DNA from: Streptomyces chryseus
Lineage (GTDB): Bacteria > Actinomycetota > Actinomycetes > Streptomycetales > Streptomycetaceae
DNA: 64,000 nt
Direction of reading: 5' to 3'
Assembly (NCBI RefSeq): GCF_014650755.1
Contig: NZ_BMVO01000010.1
Location: 124,001 to 188,000 of the forward strand
Of this stretch, positions 43,165 through 53,536 are shown piece by piece. Below the pieces are notes generated by a model. That model ran no database searches. It worked only from the letters and a program-made list of their open reading frames with translations, and was not told the origin of the DNA. A program made the position numbers and the translations under genes. Positions within the stretch are counted from its first letter, which is position 1, and each line of letters begins with the position of its first letter.

Positions 43165-44310
43165 ATGGCAGGGACAGGAAGCGGCCCGCTCCACGGAGTG
43201 CGCGTGGTGGAACTGGCGGGCATCGGCCCCGGCCCGTTCGCCGCCATGCTCCTCGCCGACCTCGGCGCCGACGTGGTGCGCCTGGACCGGCCCGACGGCG
43301 CGGGACTGGGCATCGACCCGGCGTACGACCTCACCAACCGCAACAAGCGCTCGGTGATCGTCGACCTCAAGGCGGCCGACGGCCCGGCCCGGGTCCTGGA
43401 CCTCGTCGAGCGCGCGCACGTGCTGATCGAGGGCTACCGCCCCGGCGTCGCCGAGCGCCTCGGCGTCGGGCCCGACGCCTGCCTGGCCCGCAATCCGCGG
43501 CTCGTCTACGGGCGGATGACGGGCTGGGGCCAGGAGGGGCCGCTCGCCCAGCGCGCCGGACACGACATCGCGTACATCGCCCTCACCGGCACCCTCGGCA
43601 TGATCGGCGCCGCCGGCGAACCGCCCACCGTCCCCGCGAACCTCGTCGGCGACTACGCCGGCGGCTCCCTCTACCTCGTCGTCGGCGTCCTCGCCGCCCT
43701 CCAGCACGCCCGCACCGAGGGCGGCCGCGGCCAGGTCGTCGACGCCGCGATCGTGGACGGCGCGGCCCACCTCGCCACGATGATCCACGGCATGCTGGCC
43801 GCCGGCGGCTGGCAGGACCGCCGGGGCGCCAACCTGCTCGACGGCGGCTGCCCCTTCTACGGCACCTACGAGACGTCCGACGGCCAGTACATGGCGGTCG
43901 GCGCGCTGGAGCCGCAGTTCTACGACCGGTTCACCGCCCTCCTCGGGCTCGACGACGCCCAGGCGGGCGCCCGCGCCGACATGGCCCGCTGGGACGAGCT
44001 GCGCGACCGGATCGCCGCCCGCTTCAGGGAGCGGACCCGCGACGAGTGGACGGCCGTCTTCGAGGGCTCGGACGCCTGCGTCGCCCCCGTCCTCTCCCTG
44101 CGCGAGGCTCCCGCCCACCCGCACCTCGCCGCCCGTTCCACCTTCGTCACCCACGGCGGCCTCACCCAGCCCGCGCCCGCCCCGCGCTTCTCGGCCACCC
44201 CGGGAGCCGTGCACAGCCCACCGGCCCTCCCCGGTGCGCACACGGCCGAGGTGGCGCGCGACTGGGACGTACCGAGCATCGAGAAGGCCGCCCGCAGGAG
44301 GCAGAGTTGA
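43165..44310 (+). CDS. CaiB/BaiF CoA transferase, alpha-methylacyl-CoA racemase-type
   Basis: The product is 381 aa. It carries the racemase-type active-site pair: GHDIAYIALTG (His) and VGDYAGGSL (Asp), plus the LADLGADVVRLDRP and TGWGQEGPLAQ motifs common to class III CoA transferases. Racemases of this type invert the alpha-methyl of branched acyl-CoAs so that only one epimer enters beta-oxidation. It is the first gene of the operon and its stop overlaps the acyl-CoA dehydrogenase start. The ATG at 43165 has GGGGG upstream. Confidence 0.88.
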   Translation: MAGTGSGPLHGVRVVELAGIGPGPFAAMLLADLGADVVRLDRPDGAGLGIDPAYDLTNRNKRSVIVDLKAADGPARVLDLVERAHVLIEGYRPGVAERLGVGPDACLARNPRLVYGRMTGWGQEGPLAQRAGHDIAYIALTGTLGMIGAAGEPPTVPANLVGDYAGGSLYLVVGVLAALQHARTEGGRGQVVDAAIVDGAAHLATMIHGMLAAGGWQDRRGANLLDGGCPFYGTYETSDGQYMAVGALEPQFYDRFTALLGLDDAQAGARADMARWDELRDRIAARFRERTRDEWTAVFEGSDACVAPVLSLREAPAHPHLAARSTFVTHGGLTQPAPAPRFSATPGAVHSPPALPGAHTAEVARDWDVPSIEKAARRRQS

Positions 44311-45449
44311 AACGTCGGATCTTCACCCCGGAGCACGAGGCGTTCCGGGAGACCGTGCGCACCTTCCTGGCCAAGGAGGTGACGCCGTACTACGAGCAGT
44401 GGGAGCGGGACGGCATCGTCAGCCGGGACGCCTGGCTGGCGGCGGGCAGGCAGGGGCTGCTCGGCCTCGCCGTGCCGGAGGAGTACGGGGGCGGCGGCAA
44501 CGACGACTTCCGCTACAGCGCCGTACTGGCCGAGGAGTTCACCCGGGCGGGCGCCGCCGGGCTCGCCCTCGGCCTGCACAACGACATCATCGGCCCGTAC
44601 CTCACCGGGCTCGCCACCGACGAGCAGAAGCGGCGCTGGCTGCCCGGCTTCTGCACCGGTGAGACGGTCACCGCCATCGCGATGACCGAGCCCGGCGCCG
44701 GCTCCGACCTCCAGGGCATCCGTACGACGGCCGAGGACCGGGGCGACCACTGGCTGCTCAACGGCTCGAAGACCTTCATCTCCAACGGCATCCTCGCCGA
44801 CCTGGTGATCGTCGTCGCCAAGACGTCGCCCGAGGGCGGCGCCAAGGGCCTGTCCCTGCTCGTCGTGGAGCGCGGCGCCGAAGGGTTCGAGCGCGGGCGC
44901 AACCTCGACAAGATCGGCCAGAAGTCCCAGGACACCGCCGAACTGTTCTTCGACGACGTACGCGTCCCCAAGGAGAACCTGCTCGGGGAGCTGAACGGCG
45001 CCTTCGTCCATCTGATGACCAACCTCGCCCAGGAGCGCATGGGCATCGCGGTCGCCGGGATCGCCGCCGCCGAGCACCTGCTGGAGATCACCACGGCGTA
45101 CGTCAAGGAGCGCGAGGCGTTCGGACGGCCGCTGTCCAAGCTGCAGCACATCCGCTTCGAGATCGCGGAGATGGCCACCGAGTGCGCCGTCACCCGTACG
45201 TTCCTCGACCGCTGCATCGTCGATCACTCGAACGGGGAACTCGACGCGGTCCACGCGTCGATGGCCAAGTGGTGGGCCACCGAACTCCAAAAGCGCGTCG
45301 CCGACCGCTGCCTGCAACTGCACGGCGGCTACGGCTACATGAGCGAGTACCGCGTCGCCAAGGCCTTCACCGACGGCCGCATCCAGACGATCTACGGCGG
45401 CACGACCGAGATCATGAAGGAGATCATCGGCCGTTCGCTCCTCGCCTGA
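44307..45449 (+). CDS. Acyl-CoA dehydrogenase
   Basis: The product is 380 aa with the complete fold. FAD and substrate motifs are AMTEPGAGSDLQGIRTTAE, LNGSKTFISNGILADLVIVV, and REAFGRPLSKLQHIRFEIAE, and the C-terminal QLHGGYGYMSEYRVAKAF and IYGGTTEIMKEIIGRSLL. The catalytic Glu should lie in the IYGGTTEIM region. The TTG start at 44307 is set by AGGAGG six nt upstream and by the TTGA overlap with the preceding gene. It carries out the first oxidation of beta-oxidation. Confidence 0.93.
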   Translation: MKRRIFTPEHEAFRETVRTFLAKEVTPYYEQWERDGIVSRDAWLAAGRQGLLGLAVPEEYGGGGNDDFRYSAVLAEEFTRAGAAGLALGLHNDIIGPYLTGLATDEQKRRWLPGFCTGETVTAIAMTEPGAGSDLQGIRTTAEDRGDHWLLNGSKTFISNGILADLVIVVAKTSPEGGAKGLSLLVVERGAEGFERGRNLDKIGQKSQDTAELFFDDVRVPKENLLGELNGAFVHLMTNLAQERMGIAVAGIAAAEHLLEITTAYVKEREAFGRPLSKLQHIRFEIAEMATECAVTRTFLDRCIVDHSNGELDAVHASMAKWWATELQKRVADRCLQLHGGYGYMSEYRVAKAFTDGRIQTIYGGTTEIMKEIIGRSLLA

Positions 45450-45496
45450 TCCGCCGGACCCCCTCGCTGTCACGTATCCCCCGAAAGGCTGCTGTC

Positions 45497-46711
<1,215 letters not shown>

Positions 46712-46745
46712 CCGTCCCGTCCCACCCTCACGGAGAAGAAAACTC

Positions 46746-48920
46746 ATGAGCGAGAGCACCACCATCCGCTGGGAACAGGACGAGACCGGTGTCGTCACCC
46801 TCGTCCTCGACGACCCCGACCAGTCCGCCAACACCATGAACCAGGCGTTCAAGGACTCCATCGCGGCCATCGCCGACCGCGCGGAGGCCGAGAAGGACTC
46901 GATCCGCGGGATCGTCTTCACCTCCGCCAAGAAGACCTTCTTCGCCGGCGGCGACCTCAAGGACATGATCAAGGTCGGTCCGGAGAACGCCCAGCAGGCC
47001 TTCGACACCGGTACGGCGATCAAGCGCTCCCTGCGCCGCATCGAGACGCTCGGCAAGCCCGTCGTCGCCGCCATCAACGGCGCGGCCCTCGGCGGCGGCT
47101 ACGAGATCGCGCTCGCCTGCCACCACCGCGTCGCCCTCGACGCGCCCGGCTCCAAGATCGGCCTGCCCGAGGTCACGCTCGGCCTGCTCCCGGCGGGCGG
47201 CGGCGTCACCCGCACGGTACGCCTCATGGGCATCGCCGACGCGCTCCTCAAGGTCCTGCTCCAGGGCACCCAGTACAGCCCGCAGCGGGCCCTGGACAAC
47301 GGCCTGGTGCACGAAGTCGCCGCCACGCCCGAGGAGATGCTGGCCAAGGCCCGCGCGTTCATCGACACGAACCCCGAATCGCACCAGCCCTGGGACGTCA
47401 AGGGCTACAAGATCCCCGGCGGCACCCCCGCCAGCCCCCGCTTCGCCGCGAACCTGCCCGCCTTCCCGGCCAACCTCAAGAAGCAGACGGCAGGCGCCCC
47501 CTACCCGGCCCCGCGCAACATCCTCGCGGCGGCCGTCGAGGGCTCGCAGGTCGACTTCGAGACCGCGCTGACCATCGAGGCCCGGTACTTCACCGAGCTG
47601 GTCACCGGGCAGATCGCCAAGAACATGATCCAGGCGTTCTTCTTCGACCTCCAGGCCGTCAACTCCGGTGCGAACCGCCCCCAGGGCATCGACCCCCGGC
47701 CCGTCCGCAAGGTCGCCGTCCTCGGCGCCGGGATGATGGGCGCGGGCATCGCGTACTCCTGCGCCCGCGCCGGAATCGAGGTCGTCCTGAAGGACATGAC
47801 GGCCGAAGCCGCGGCCCGGGGCAAGGCGTACTCCGAGAAGCTGCTGGCGAAGGCCCTGTCGCGCGGCCGTACGACCGAGGCGAAGCGGGACGCGCTGCTC
47901 GCCCTCATCACGCCGACCGCCGACCCCGCCGACCTGGCGGGCTGCGACGCGGTGATCGAGGCGGTGTTCGAGGACACCTCGCTCAAGCACAAGGTGTTCC
48001 AGGAGATCCAGGACATCGTCGCACCGGACGCGCTGCTGTGCTCCAACACCTCCACACTGCCCATCACCGGCCTGGCCGAGGGCGTCGCGCGCCCCGTCGA
48101 CTTCATCGGCCTGCACTTCTTCTCGCCGGTCGACAAAATGCCGCTGGTCGAGATCATCAAGGGTGAGCGGACCGGCGACGAGGCGCTGGCACGCGCCTTC
48201 GACCTCGTACGCCAGATCAAGAAGACCCCGATCGTCGTCAACGACTCGCGCGGCTTCTTCACCTCGCGCGTCATCGGCCAGTTCATCAACGAGGGCGTCG
48301 CCATGGTCGGCGAGGGCATCGAGCCCGCGTCCATCGAACAGGCGGCGGCTCAGGCCGGCTACCCGGCGAAGGTCCTGTCCCTGATGGACGAGCTGACGCT
48401 CACCCTCCCGCGCAAGATTCGCAACGAGACGAAGCGGGCGGTCGAGGAAGCGGGCGGCACCTGGCCGGGCCACCCGTCGGACGCGGTCATCGACCGCATG
48501 GTCGACGAGTTCGGGCGTACGGGCCGCAGCGGCGGGGCCGGCTTCTACGAGTACGGCGAGGACGGGAAGCGCACGCGCCTGTGGCCGGGCCTGCGCGAGC
48601 ACTTCGCGAAGCCCGGCGCGGAGATCCCCTTCGCCGACATGAAGGAGCGGATGCTCTTCTCCGAGGCGCTGGACACCGTGCGCTGCTTCGAGGAGGGCGT
48701 GCTGACGTCGGTCGCCGACGCCAACATCGGCTCCATCATGGGCATCGGCTTCCCGGCCTGGACGGGCGGCGCGATCCAGTACATCAACGGGTACGAGGGC
48801 GGCCTGCCCGGCTTCCTGGCCCGCGCGCGCGAACTGGCCGCGACGTACGGCGAGCGCTTCACGCCGCCCGCGCTGCTGGTGGAGAAGGCCGAGCGGGGCG
48901 AGAAGTTCAGCGACGCGTAA
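46746..48920 (+). CDS. fadB: Trifunctional fatty oxidation complex alpha subunit (enoyl-CoA hydratase/3-hydroxyacyl-CoA dehydrogenase)
   Basis: The product is 724 aa. The N-terminal crotonase domain has the oxyanion segment NGAALGGGYEIALACHH and GLPEVTLGLLPAGGG (catalytic Glu). The dehydrogenase part begins at about residue 320 with the NAD-binding VLGAGMMGAGIAYSCARAG and contains CSNTSTLPITGL and LHFFSPVDKMPLVEI, with the catalytic His in that last segment. It performs hydration and the second oxidation. It ends the operon; a GC-rich hairpin follows the stop. Confidence 0.94.
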   Translation: MSESTTIRWEQDETGVVTLVLDDPDQSANTMNQAFKDSIAAIADRAEAEKDSIRGIVFTSAKKTFFAGGDLKDMIKVGPENAQQAFDTGTAIKRSLRRIETLGKPVVAAINGAALGGGYEIALACHHRVALDAPGSKIGLPEVTLGLLPAGGGVTRTVRLMGIADALLKVLLQGTQYSPQRALDNGLVHEVAATPEEMLAKARAFIDTNPESHQPWDVKGYKIPGGTPASPRFAANLPAFPANLKKQTAGAPYPAPRNILAAAVEGSQVDFETALTIEARYFTELVTGQIAKNMIQAFFFDLQAVNSGANRPQGIDPRPVRKVAVLGAGMMGAGIAYSCARAGIEVVLKDMTAEAAARGKAYSEKLLAKALSRGRTTEAKRDALLALITPTADPADLAGCDAVIEAVFEDTSLKHKVFQEIQDIVAPDALLCSNTSTLPITGLAEGVARPVDFIGLHFFSPVDKMPLVEIIKGERTGDEALARAFDLVRQIKKTPIVVNDSRGFFTSRVIGQFINEGVAMVGEGIEPASIEQAAAQAGYPAKVLSLMDELTLTLPRKIRNETKRAVEEAGGTWPGHPSDAVIDRMVDEFGRTGRSGGAGFYEYGEDGKRTRLWPGLREHFAKPGAEIPFADMKERMLFSEALDTVRCFEEGVLTSVADANIGSIMGIGFPAWTGGAIQYINGYEGGLPGFLARARELAATYGERFTPPALLVEKAERGEKFSDA

Positions 48921-48940
48921 CGCGCTCCCGCTGCCGGCGC

Positions 48941-48962
48941 CGGGGTCCCCGCCGGGGCCCCG
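48941..48962. terminator. Candidate terminator after fadB
   Basis: CGGGGTCCCC pairs imperfectly with GGGGCCCCG across a short loop, between fadB (+) and the MerR gene (-). A single-base bulge is needed. Confidence 0.35.
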
Positions 48963-49007
48963 TGTGCCGGGCGGCGGGCCATCCGGCCCAACGAGGCGGC
49001 CGGCCTC

Positions 49008-49736
49008 TCACTGCGCGGTGAACGCCGCGCGCAGTTCTTCCTTCAGCGACCGCTGGAACGCTGTCACCAGGGCCTGCACCACCATCGGCTGCATATGGGC
49101 CGACAGCGACTTCATCGCCTTCACGTGCTCGGGGTCCGACTCCCGCTCGCGATAGGGCCCCCACACCTCGTCCTTGAAGAGCGTGGTGAGCGCGTGCGCC
49201 GCCGACCGCGTGTGCTCCAGCAGGACCGTGCGGGCCGCGAGGATCGTCTCGTGGGCTATCGGAACGCCGAGCAGCTGTACGCCGAGGGCCAGCAGCCCGG
49301 GGTCGACCCGGAAGGCGTCGGGGGAGTCCGCCCGTTCCAGGACGTTCATCGCGGCGAGCCGGTCGATGTCCTCCTCCGACAGTGCCCGGCCCGCCCTGCG
49401 CTCCAGCTCCGCACGTGTCGCGTCCTCCGCCGAATCCGGCGCCCAACTCGCCACCAGCCCACGGTGTATCGCCAGATCGTGCGCACTCAGATCGGCCGGC
49501 AGCTGCTCCAGGTAGCGCTCGATCGCGGCGAGCGTCATGCCGTGGTGCTGGAGCTCCTCGATGAGGGCCAGCCGCGACAGGTGGGCGGGCCCGTAGTGGC
49601 CGACCCGGCGCGGGCCGATCACCGGCGGCGGGAGCAGACCGCGCGTGCTGTAGAAGCGAACCGTGCGCACCGTGACCCCGGCCCGTGCGGCCAGCTCGTC
49701 TACCGTGAGCGTCGGCTCCTCGGTGTCCGTCGTCAT
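49008..49736 (-). CDS. MerR-family transcriptional regulator, probable fad-operon regulator
   Basis: The product is 242 aa. The N-terminal winged helix is MerR type: TVDELAARAGVTVRTVRFYS, TRGLLPPPVIGPRRVGHYG and HLSRLALIEELQHHGMTLAA. The C-terminal 130 residues do not resemble metal-binding MerR proteins. MerR regulators of this larger size next to acyl-CoA genes often bind acyl-CoA. The ATG at 49736 begins the conserved part; a longer reading to 49799 crosses the promoter. It faces fadB. Its own promoter contains an 18-bp spacer with an inverted repeat. Confidence 0.85.
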   Translation of the reverse strand: MTTDTEEPTLTVDELAARAGVTVRTVRFYSTRGLLPPPVIGPRRVGHYGPAHLSRLALIEELQHHGMTLAAIERYLEQLPADLSAHDLAIHRGLVASWAPDSAEDATRAELERRAGRALSEEDIDRLAAMNVLERADSPDAFRVDPGLLALGVQLLGVPIAHETILAARTVLLEHTRSAAHALTTLFKDEVWGPYRERESDPEHVKAMKSLSAHMQPMVVQALVTAFQRSLKEELRAAFTAQ

Positions 49737-49778
49737 GTCCGCCCCTCGCTTCCCGCCGCCGTGCTTGTCCACAGTGCA

Positions 49779-49808
49779 ACAGTATTGCTGTCTCACCATT
49801 GTTGTGAA
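49779..49808 (-). promoter_or_regulatory. MerR promoter with long spacer and internal inverted repeat
   Basis: On the minus strand TTCACA (49808-49803) and TACTGT (49784-49779) are 18 nt apart. Between and over them is GAGACAGCAATACTGT, an inverted repeat (ACAG/CTGT). MerR proteins typically bind such repeats inside long-spacer promoters, so the gene is probably autoregulated. Confidence 0.5.
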
Positions 49809-49855
49809 AGTGCCCGGCTTCTCCCGCCGTCAGTGGTGGCCCGTACGGACGTGCC

Positions 49856-49990
49856 ATGTCCGCGACCACGTACGTACGGGGAGACGACACCGCGCCGCAG
49901 GGCACGGGCGTCAAGATCATCGCGCATGTCTGCAACGACCTGGGCGGCCGGGGCAGGGGCTCGAAGGGAGTGATGGTCCCCGGACGCTAG
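49856..49990 (+). pseudogene. N-terminal remnant of a macro-domain (ADP-ribose-binding) protein
   Basis: A 44-codon frame reads SATTYVRGDDTAPQG then VKIIAHVCNDLGGRGRG, the opening of a macro domain with the ADP-ribose-binding AHVCND segment. The frame then turns into unrelated sequence and stops at 49988-49990. A full macro domain needs about 130 more residues, so this is a broken gene. It ends where the remnant of an oppositely oriented gene begins. Confidence 0.6.
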
Positions 49991-50570
49991 GGCGCCGCCA
50001 GCACGGTCACGGACTGCGCGTGGCGGAAGATGTTGTGCGGGTCCCACAGCTTCTTGGCCCGCTGCAGACGCTTGTAGCTGCCCTTGTAGTACAGCTGGTA
50101 TTACGACTGGCCCGACGTGTTCAGGCGCTGGACGTCGAGGAGGTCGACGTCCGGGTAGTTGATGTAGCAACCGTCGGTGTTCGCGTTCTTCGTCGCGGGG
50201 AACGCCGGATCGGCCACGGCCGGGACCCCGCCGGTCGGCCCGTACACGTCCTGGTAGAAGTTCCTGATCCAGCGCAGATGCGGTGCGGCGATCCCGGAGT
50301 CCTTCTCGGCGTCGCGGTAGTCGAGGACCCCGTTCCTGTCGGCGTCGGTGTCCCAGGTCCAGTACGCCTGGTACTGGAGCTTCAGGACCGAGGAGCGCTG
50401 CGGCACCGCGGTGTCCTCCGCTCCCACCGTGTTGATCGCCCCACCGTAGGAGTCGACCTGGACCAGGGCGTCGGGGTTGCTGTAGTCCGGATCGGTGAGG
50501 TGGCGGTGGATCGCGTCGATCCGGTGCTCGGTGAACCCTAGAGTTACGATCTCGTTCGGGTGAATGTGCG
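49987..50570 (-). pseudogene. C-terminal remnant of a berberine-bridge-type FAD-linked oxidase
   Basis: Reading minus, the sequence gives RHLTDPDYSNPDALVQVDSY, VPQRSSVLKLQYQAYWTWDT, RWIRNFYQDVYGPTGGVP and then YQLYYKGSYKRLQRAKKLWD, which together form the BBE domain of secreted FAD oxidases. A TAA codon (50103-50101) interrupts it just before YQLYY, and the FAD-binding N-terminal ~300 residues are missing. It starts at the stop of the CDF gene, so a deletion has joined them. Confidence 0.75.
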
Positions 50571-51614
50571 TCACTGGACGGCGTGGTGGGCCAGCGGCTC
50601 GTGGGGGTCCGGTGCGGACGGCTGAGGGGCGTGGTCCACGTGGACCGTGGCGCCCGCCAGCCGGTGCACCGTGTGCAACAGCGCGTGCTCCGCCGCGACC
50701 GCGACCGCGTGCGCCTGCACCACCGTCAGCCCGGGGTCGACCACCACCGAGGTCTCGGCGCGCAGACTGTGCCCGATCCACCGCATCCGCACGGCGCCCA
50801 CCGCCCGTACCCCCTCGACGTGCGCCAGCGCGTGCTCGGCCTCGTCCACCAGCGCCGGATCCACCGCGTCCATCAGCCGGTGCCACACCTCGCGCGCCGC
50901 GCCGCGCAGCACCAGCGTGATCGCGGCCGTGATCAGCAGCCCGATCAGCGGGTCGGCGTAACGCCAGCCGAGCGCCGAGCCGCCAGCGCCGAGGAGCACC
51001 GCGAGGGACGTGAAGCCGTCGGTGCGGGCGTGCAGCCCGTCGGCGACCAGCGCGGCGGAGCCGATCCTCCTGCCGGTGCGGATACGGGCCCGCGCCACCC
51101 ACTCGTTCCCCGCGAAGCCGATCAGGCCCGCCGCGGCGACGGCCGGGAGGTGGCTGACCTCCTGCGGGTCGAGCATCCGCCGCACGGCCTCGTACCCGGC
51201 GAACACCGCGGAGGCGGCGATCACCAGCACCACGAACACCCCCGCCAGATCCTCGGCGCGCCCGAAGCCGTAGGTGTAGCGGCGCGTCGCCGCCCGCCGC
51301 CCCAGCAGGAAGGCGACGGCGAGGGGCAGCGCGGTCAGGGCGTCGGTGGCGTTGTGGACGGTGTCGCCGAGCAGCGCCACCGAACCGGACAGCGCGACGA
51401 CGACGGCCTGGGCGACGGTGGTAGCCGCCAGAACGGCGAAGGAGACCCACAGGGTCCGCAGTCCGGCCGCCGACCCCTCCAGCGCGGAGTCGATCCGGTC
51501 GTGGGAGTGATGGTGGTGGTGTCCGTGTCCGTGTCCGCGGCCTCGCCGGCGTCCCTCCGCGTGGTCGTGTCCCTGACCGTGCCGGTGGCCGCTGCCCTGT
51601 CCGTGACCCGTCAT
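50571..51614 (-). CDS. Cation diffusion facilitator (CDF) metal efflux protein, Zn-type
   Basis: The product is 347 aa. A His-rich N-terminus (for example GHGHGHHHHHSHD at about 27-39) is typical of zinc transporters. The transport site uses HxxxD pairs: VHNATDA (His87, Asp91) and GLHARTDG. Six helices and a C-terminal cytosolic domain with DEAEHALAHVEGVRAV and VVVDPGLTVVQAHAVA follow. It exports divalent metals in exchange for protons. The ATG at 51614 was chosen; a GTG nine nt earlier would add three residues. No metal regulator lies beside it. Confidence 0.9.
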   Translation of the reverse strand: MTGHGQGSGHRHGQGHDHAEGRRRGRGHGHGHHHHHSHDRIDSALEGSAAGLRTLWVSFAVLAATTVAQAVVVALSGSVALLGDTVHNATDALTALPLAVAFLLGRRAATRRYTYGFGRAEDLAGVFVVLVIAASAVFAGYEAVRRMLDPQEVSHLPAVAAAGLIGFAGNEWVARARIRTGRRIGSAALVADGLHARTDGFTSLAVLLGAGGSALGWRYADPLIGLLITAAITLVLRGAAREVWHRLMDAVDPALVDEAEHALAHVEGVRAVGAVRMRWIGHSLRAETSVVVDPGLTVVQAHAVAVAAEHALLHTVHRLAGATVHVDHAPQPSAPDPHEPLAHHAVQ

Positions 51615-51816
51615 GTCCACCACCGTGACACACCGACACCCCTGCGGCCACTGCCGAAGAACGGCCTGTGACCAGGTGCGAACCGCTCGCGTTTACGCCC
51701 CGCGCGCCCCCTCCGGCCCGTCCCTTCCAGCGCTCTGCCCACACCGGAGGGACGGGCCGGACCGGACGAGCCGGACACGACGACTCCTCAGCCGACGCGA
51801 TGCCCCGCCCGTACGG

Positions 51817-52830
51817 TCAGCGGGCGCTCGCCACGACCGGGTAGTGGTCGGACAGGTTCGTGTACGTGTACTGCTTGCCCCAGCTGGAGACGGTCCAGGG
51901 CGCGCTCTGTTCCTTGATCACCTCGTTCGTCCAGCCCGCCGGCTTCACGTGCCCGGCCCGGTGCAGGACATAGTCCAGGTCCTCGCGCGGGTCGTCGGGG
52001 TAGCGCTCGGAGGCGATCGAGTTGTCGGCGGTGTCGAAGGAGTACGGGTGGCCGGTGCGCGCGTCGTCGCCGGTCAGGCCGCCGTCGGCGAGCGTCGTGG
52101 CGTACTCCGGGCTGTGCGAGTCGACGTTGAGGTCACCCGCGACGATCACCTGCTCGGAGGCGGGGATGTTCTTGCCGTCGAGGAAGGCGTCGATCGCCTT
52201 GAACTGCCGGCTGCGCGTCTGCGCGGCCTCGCCGGCGCCGCAGCCCGGGTCGGTGGACTGGGCGTGCGTGCCGACGACGTGGACCCGGGTGCCGTTCACG
52301 TCCAGTACGGCGTACACGAAGCCCTTGTTGGAGTACCAGTCGGCGCCGCACGCGTCCTTGTAGACGTACTGCTCCTTGCGGACGACCGGCCACTTGCTGA
52401 GGATCGCGACCCCGCCGTCCTCCGGAGTCGTGGCGGAGTACGAGCCGCCGGTCGCGTCCCAGCCCGTCCTGCTGCGGCCCATCACCGGCGTCTGGTGCGG
52501 GTACTGCGCGGCGGCGTTGCTCTTCAGCGCGTCGGAGGCACCGTTGTCGAAGGCCTCCTGGACCACGACGACGTCGTTGCCGCGGAAGAACGGGGCCGCC
52601 GGTATCGCCTTCGCGCGGTGGTCCTGGCCCCAGTTCGGGTAGAGGTTCTTGCTGAAGAGGAAGGTGTTGTACGACAGCACCTTCAGCGAAGGCACCGCGG
52701 CCGAGGCGGAAGCGGCGGCCGGGGCGACCGGTGCCGCGGAGACCTGCGGGGCCGTCGCGGCGAGCGCGGCGGCCGCCAGTACGGTGGCGAGGGCTGCGCC
52801 AGGGGTGCGGCGGAGCGCGGAGTGCGGCAC
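51817..52830 (-). CDS. Secreted sphingomyelinase-type phosphodiesterase (EEP family)
   Basis: The product is 337 aa. A signal peptide precedes an endonuclease/exonuclease/phosphatase fold: VLSYNTFLF, VVVVQEAFDN (Glu metal ligand), VVGTHAQSTDPGCG, VAGDLNVDSHSPEY and NLSDHYPVVA (catalytic His). The order and size match bacterial neutral sphingomyelinase C. The GTG at 52830 is chosen because GGGAG lies five nt upstream. It could act on sphingomyelin or other phospholipids. Confidence 0.86.
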   Translation of the reverse strand: MPHSALRRTPGAALATVLAAAALAATAPQVSAAPVAPAAASASAAVPSLKVLSYNTFLFSKNLYPNWGQDHRAKAIPAAPFFRGNDVVVVQEAFDNGASDALKSNAAAQYPHQTPVMGRSRTGWDATGGSYSATTPEDGGVAILSKWPVVRKEQYVYKDACGADWYSNKGFVYAVLDVNGTRVHVVGTHAQSTDPGCGAGEAAQTRSRQFKAIDAFLDGKNIPASEQVIVAGDLNVDSHSPEYATTLADGGLTGDDARTGHPYSFDTADNSIASERYPDDPREDLDYVLHRAGHVKPAGWTNEVIKEQSAPWTVSSWGKQYTYTNLSDHYPVVASAR

Positions 52831-52965
52831 TGGGACTCCCGTGGTGAGTGGGGGCAATGATCGGCGCGGCACATCAAATCAGCCTGAGTTACCTTCCGGT
52901 AGCCATTGGATGGCGAACGCGCGGCGCTCCGCACACGATCTCCCCAACTCCCGTTTCCCACGGGA

Positions 52966-52993
52966 TTGGTGCACTTGTGCGACGGGGTAGATC
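52966..52993 (+). promoter_or_regulatory. Promoter of the ATP-synthase-b-like gene, probably leaderless
   Basis: TTGGTG (52966-52971) and TAGATC (52988-52993) are 16 nt apart, and only six nt separate the -10 box from the ATG at 53000. Transcription would start at or near the start codon, with no room for a Shine-Dalgarno sequence. Confidence 0.45.
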
Positions 52994-52999
52994 CCGGGC

Positions 53000-53485
53000 A
53001 TGAACACTCCGTTGATTCCTATGGACCTGGGTCCCCTCAACCCCCGCTTGTCGGAGCTCGTCGTCGCCTTCGTCACCTTCGGCGCCGTGGTGTGGGCGCT
53101 CTCCCGTGTCCTCCTGCCCCGTCTCGAACGCGTCCTGGCGCAGCGCGAGGCGATGACCGGCGGACGCGAGAAGGAGGCCGAGGAGCTGCGCGCCGAGGCC
53201 GCCCGCGTCCGCGCCCTGTACGACTCCGCCATGGCCGACGCCCGGCGCGTCGCCGCCAGGGCCCGCCAGGAGGCGCACGAGGAGGGCGCGGCCCTGATAG
53301 CCGCCGCCCGTGCGGACGGCATGCGCCTGCGCGAGCAGATCCTCGCCGACGGGGCCGTGGTCATAGCGGCCGAGCGGGCCGCGGCCGAAGCCGTACTGCG
53401 CCCGTACGCGGAGGGCCTCGCGCGAGACCTGGCCGGCCGGATCCTCGGTGAGCCCGTGCCCGCCCCGGCCGACGGCCGCCCCTGA
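53000..53485 (+). CDS. Orphan ATP synthase subunit b-like protein
   Basis: The product is 161 aa with the b-subunit build: one N-terminal helix (LVVAFVTFGAVVWALSRVLL), then a long charged coiled coil rich in Ala, Glu and Arg (REKEAEELRAEAARVR, AAARADGMRLREQILAD) and a C-terminal segment LARDLAGRILGEPVP like the delta-binding end. No other ATP synthase gene is within 10 kb, so it is a stand-alone paralog. It might modify or replace the normal b subunit under some condition, or hold another complex. Confidence 0.7.
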   Translation: MNTPLIPMDLGPLNPRLSELVVAFVTFGAVVWALSRVLLPRLERVLAQREAMTGGREKEAEELRAEAARVRALYDSAMADARRVAARARQEAHEEGAALIAAARADGMRLREQILADGAVVIAAERAAAEAVLRPYAEGLARDLAGRILGEPVPAPADGRP

Positions 53486-53536
53486 GCCGGGGCCGGGCAT
53501 CCCCGGCCGCGCCCCGCGCGAACGCATACTGGAGGC

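Noticed and set aside
50101..51744. One long minus frame joining the oxidase remnant to the CDF region
   Set aside because: It is a mix of an out-of-frame CDF shadow and the remnant; the CDF gene uses another frame.
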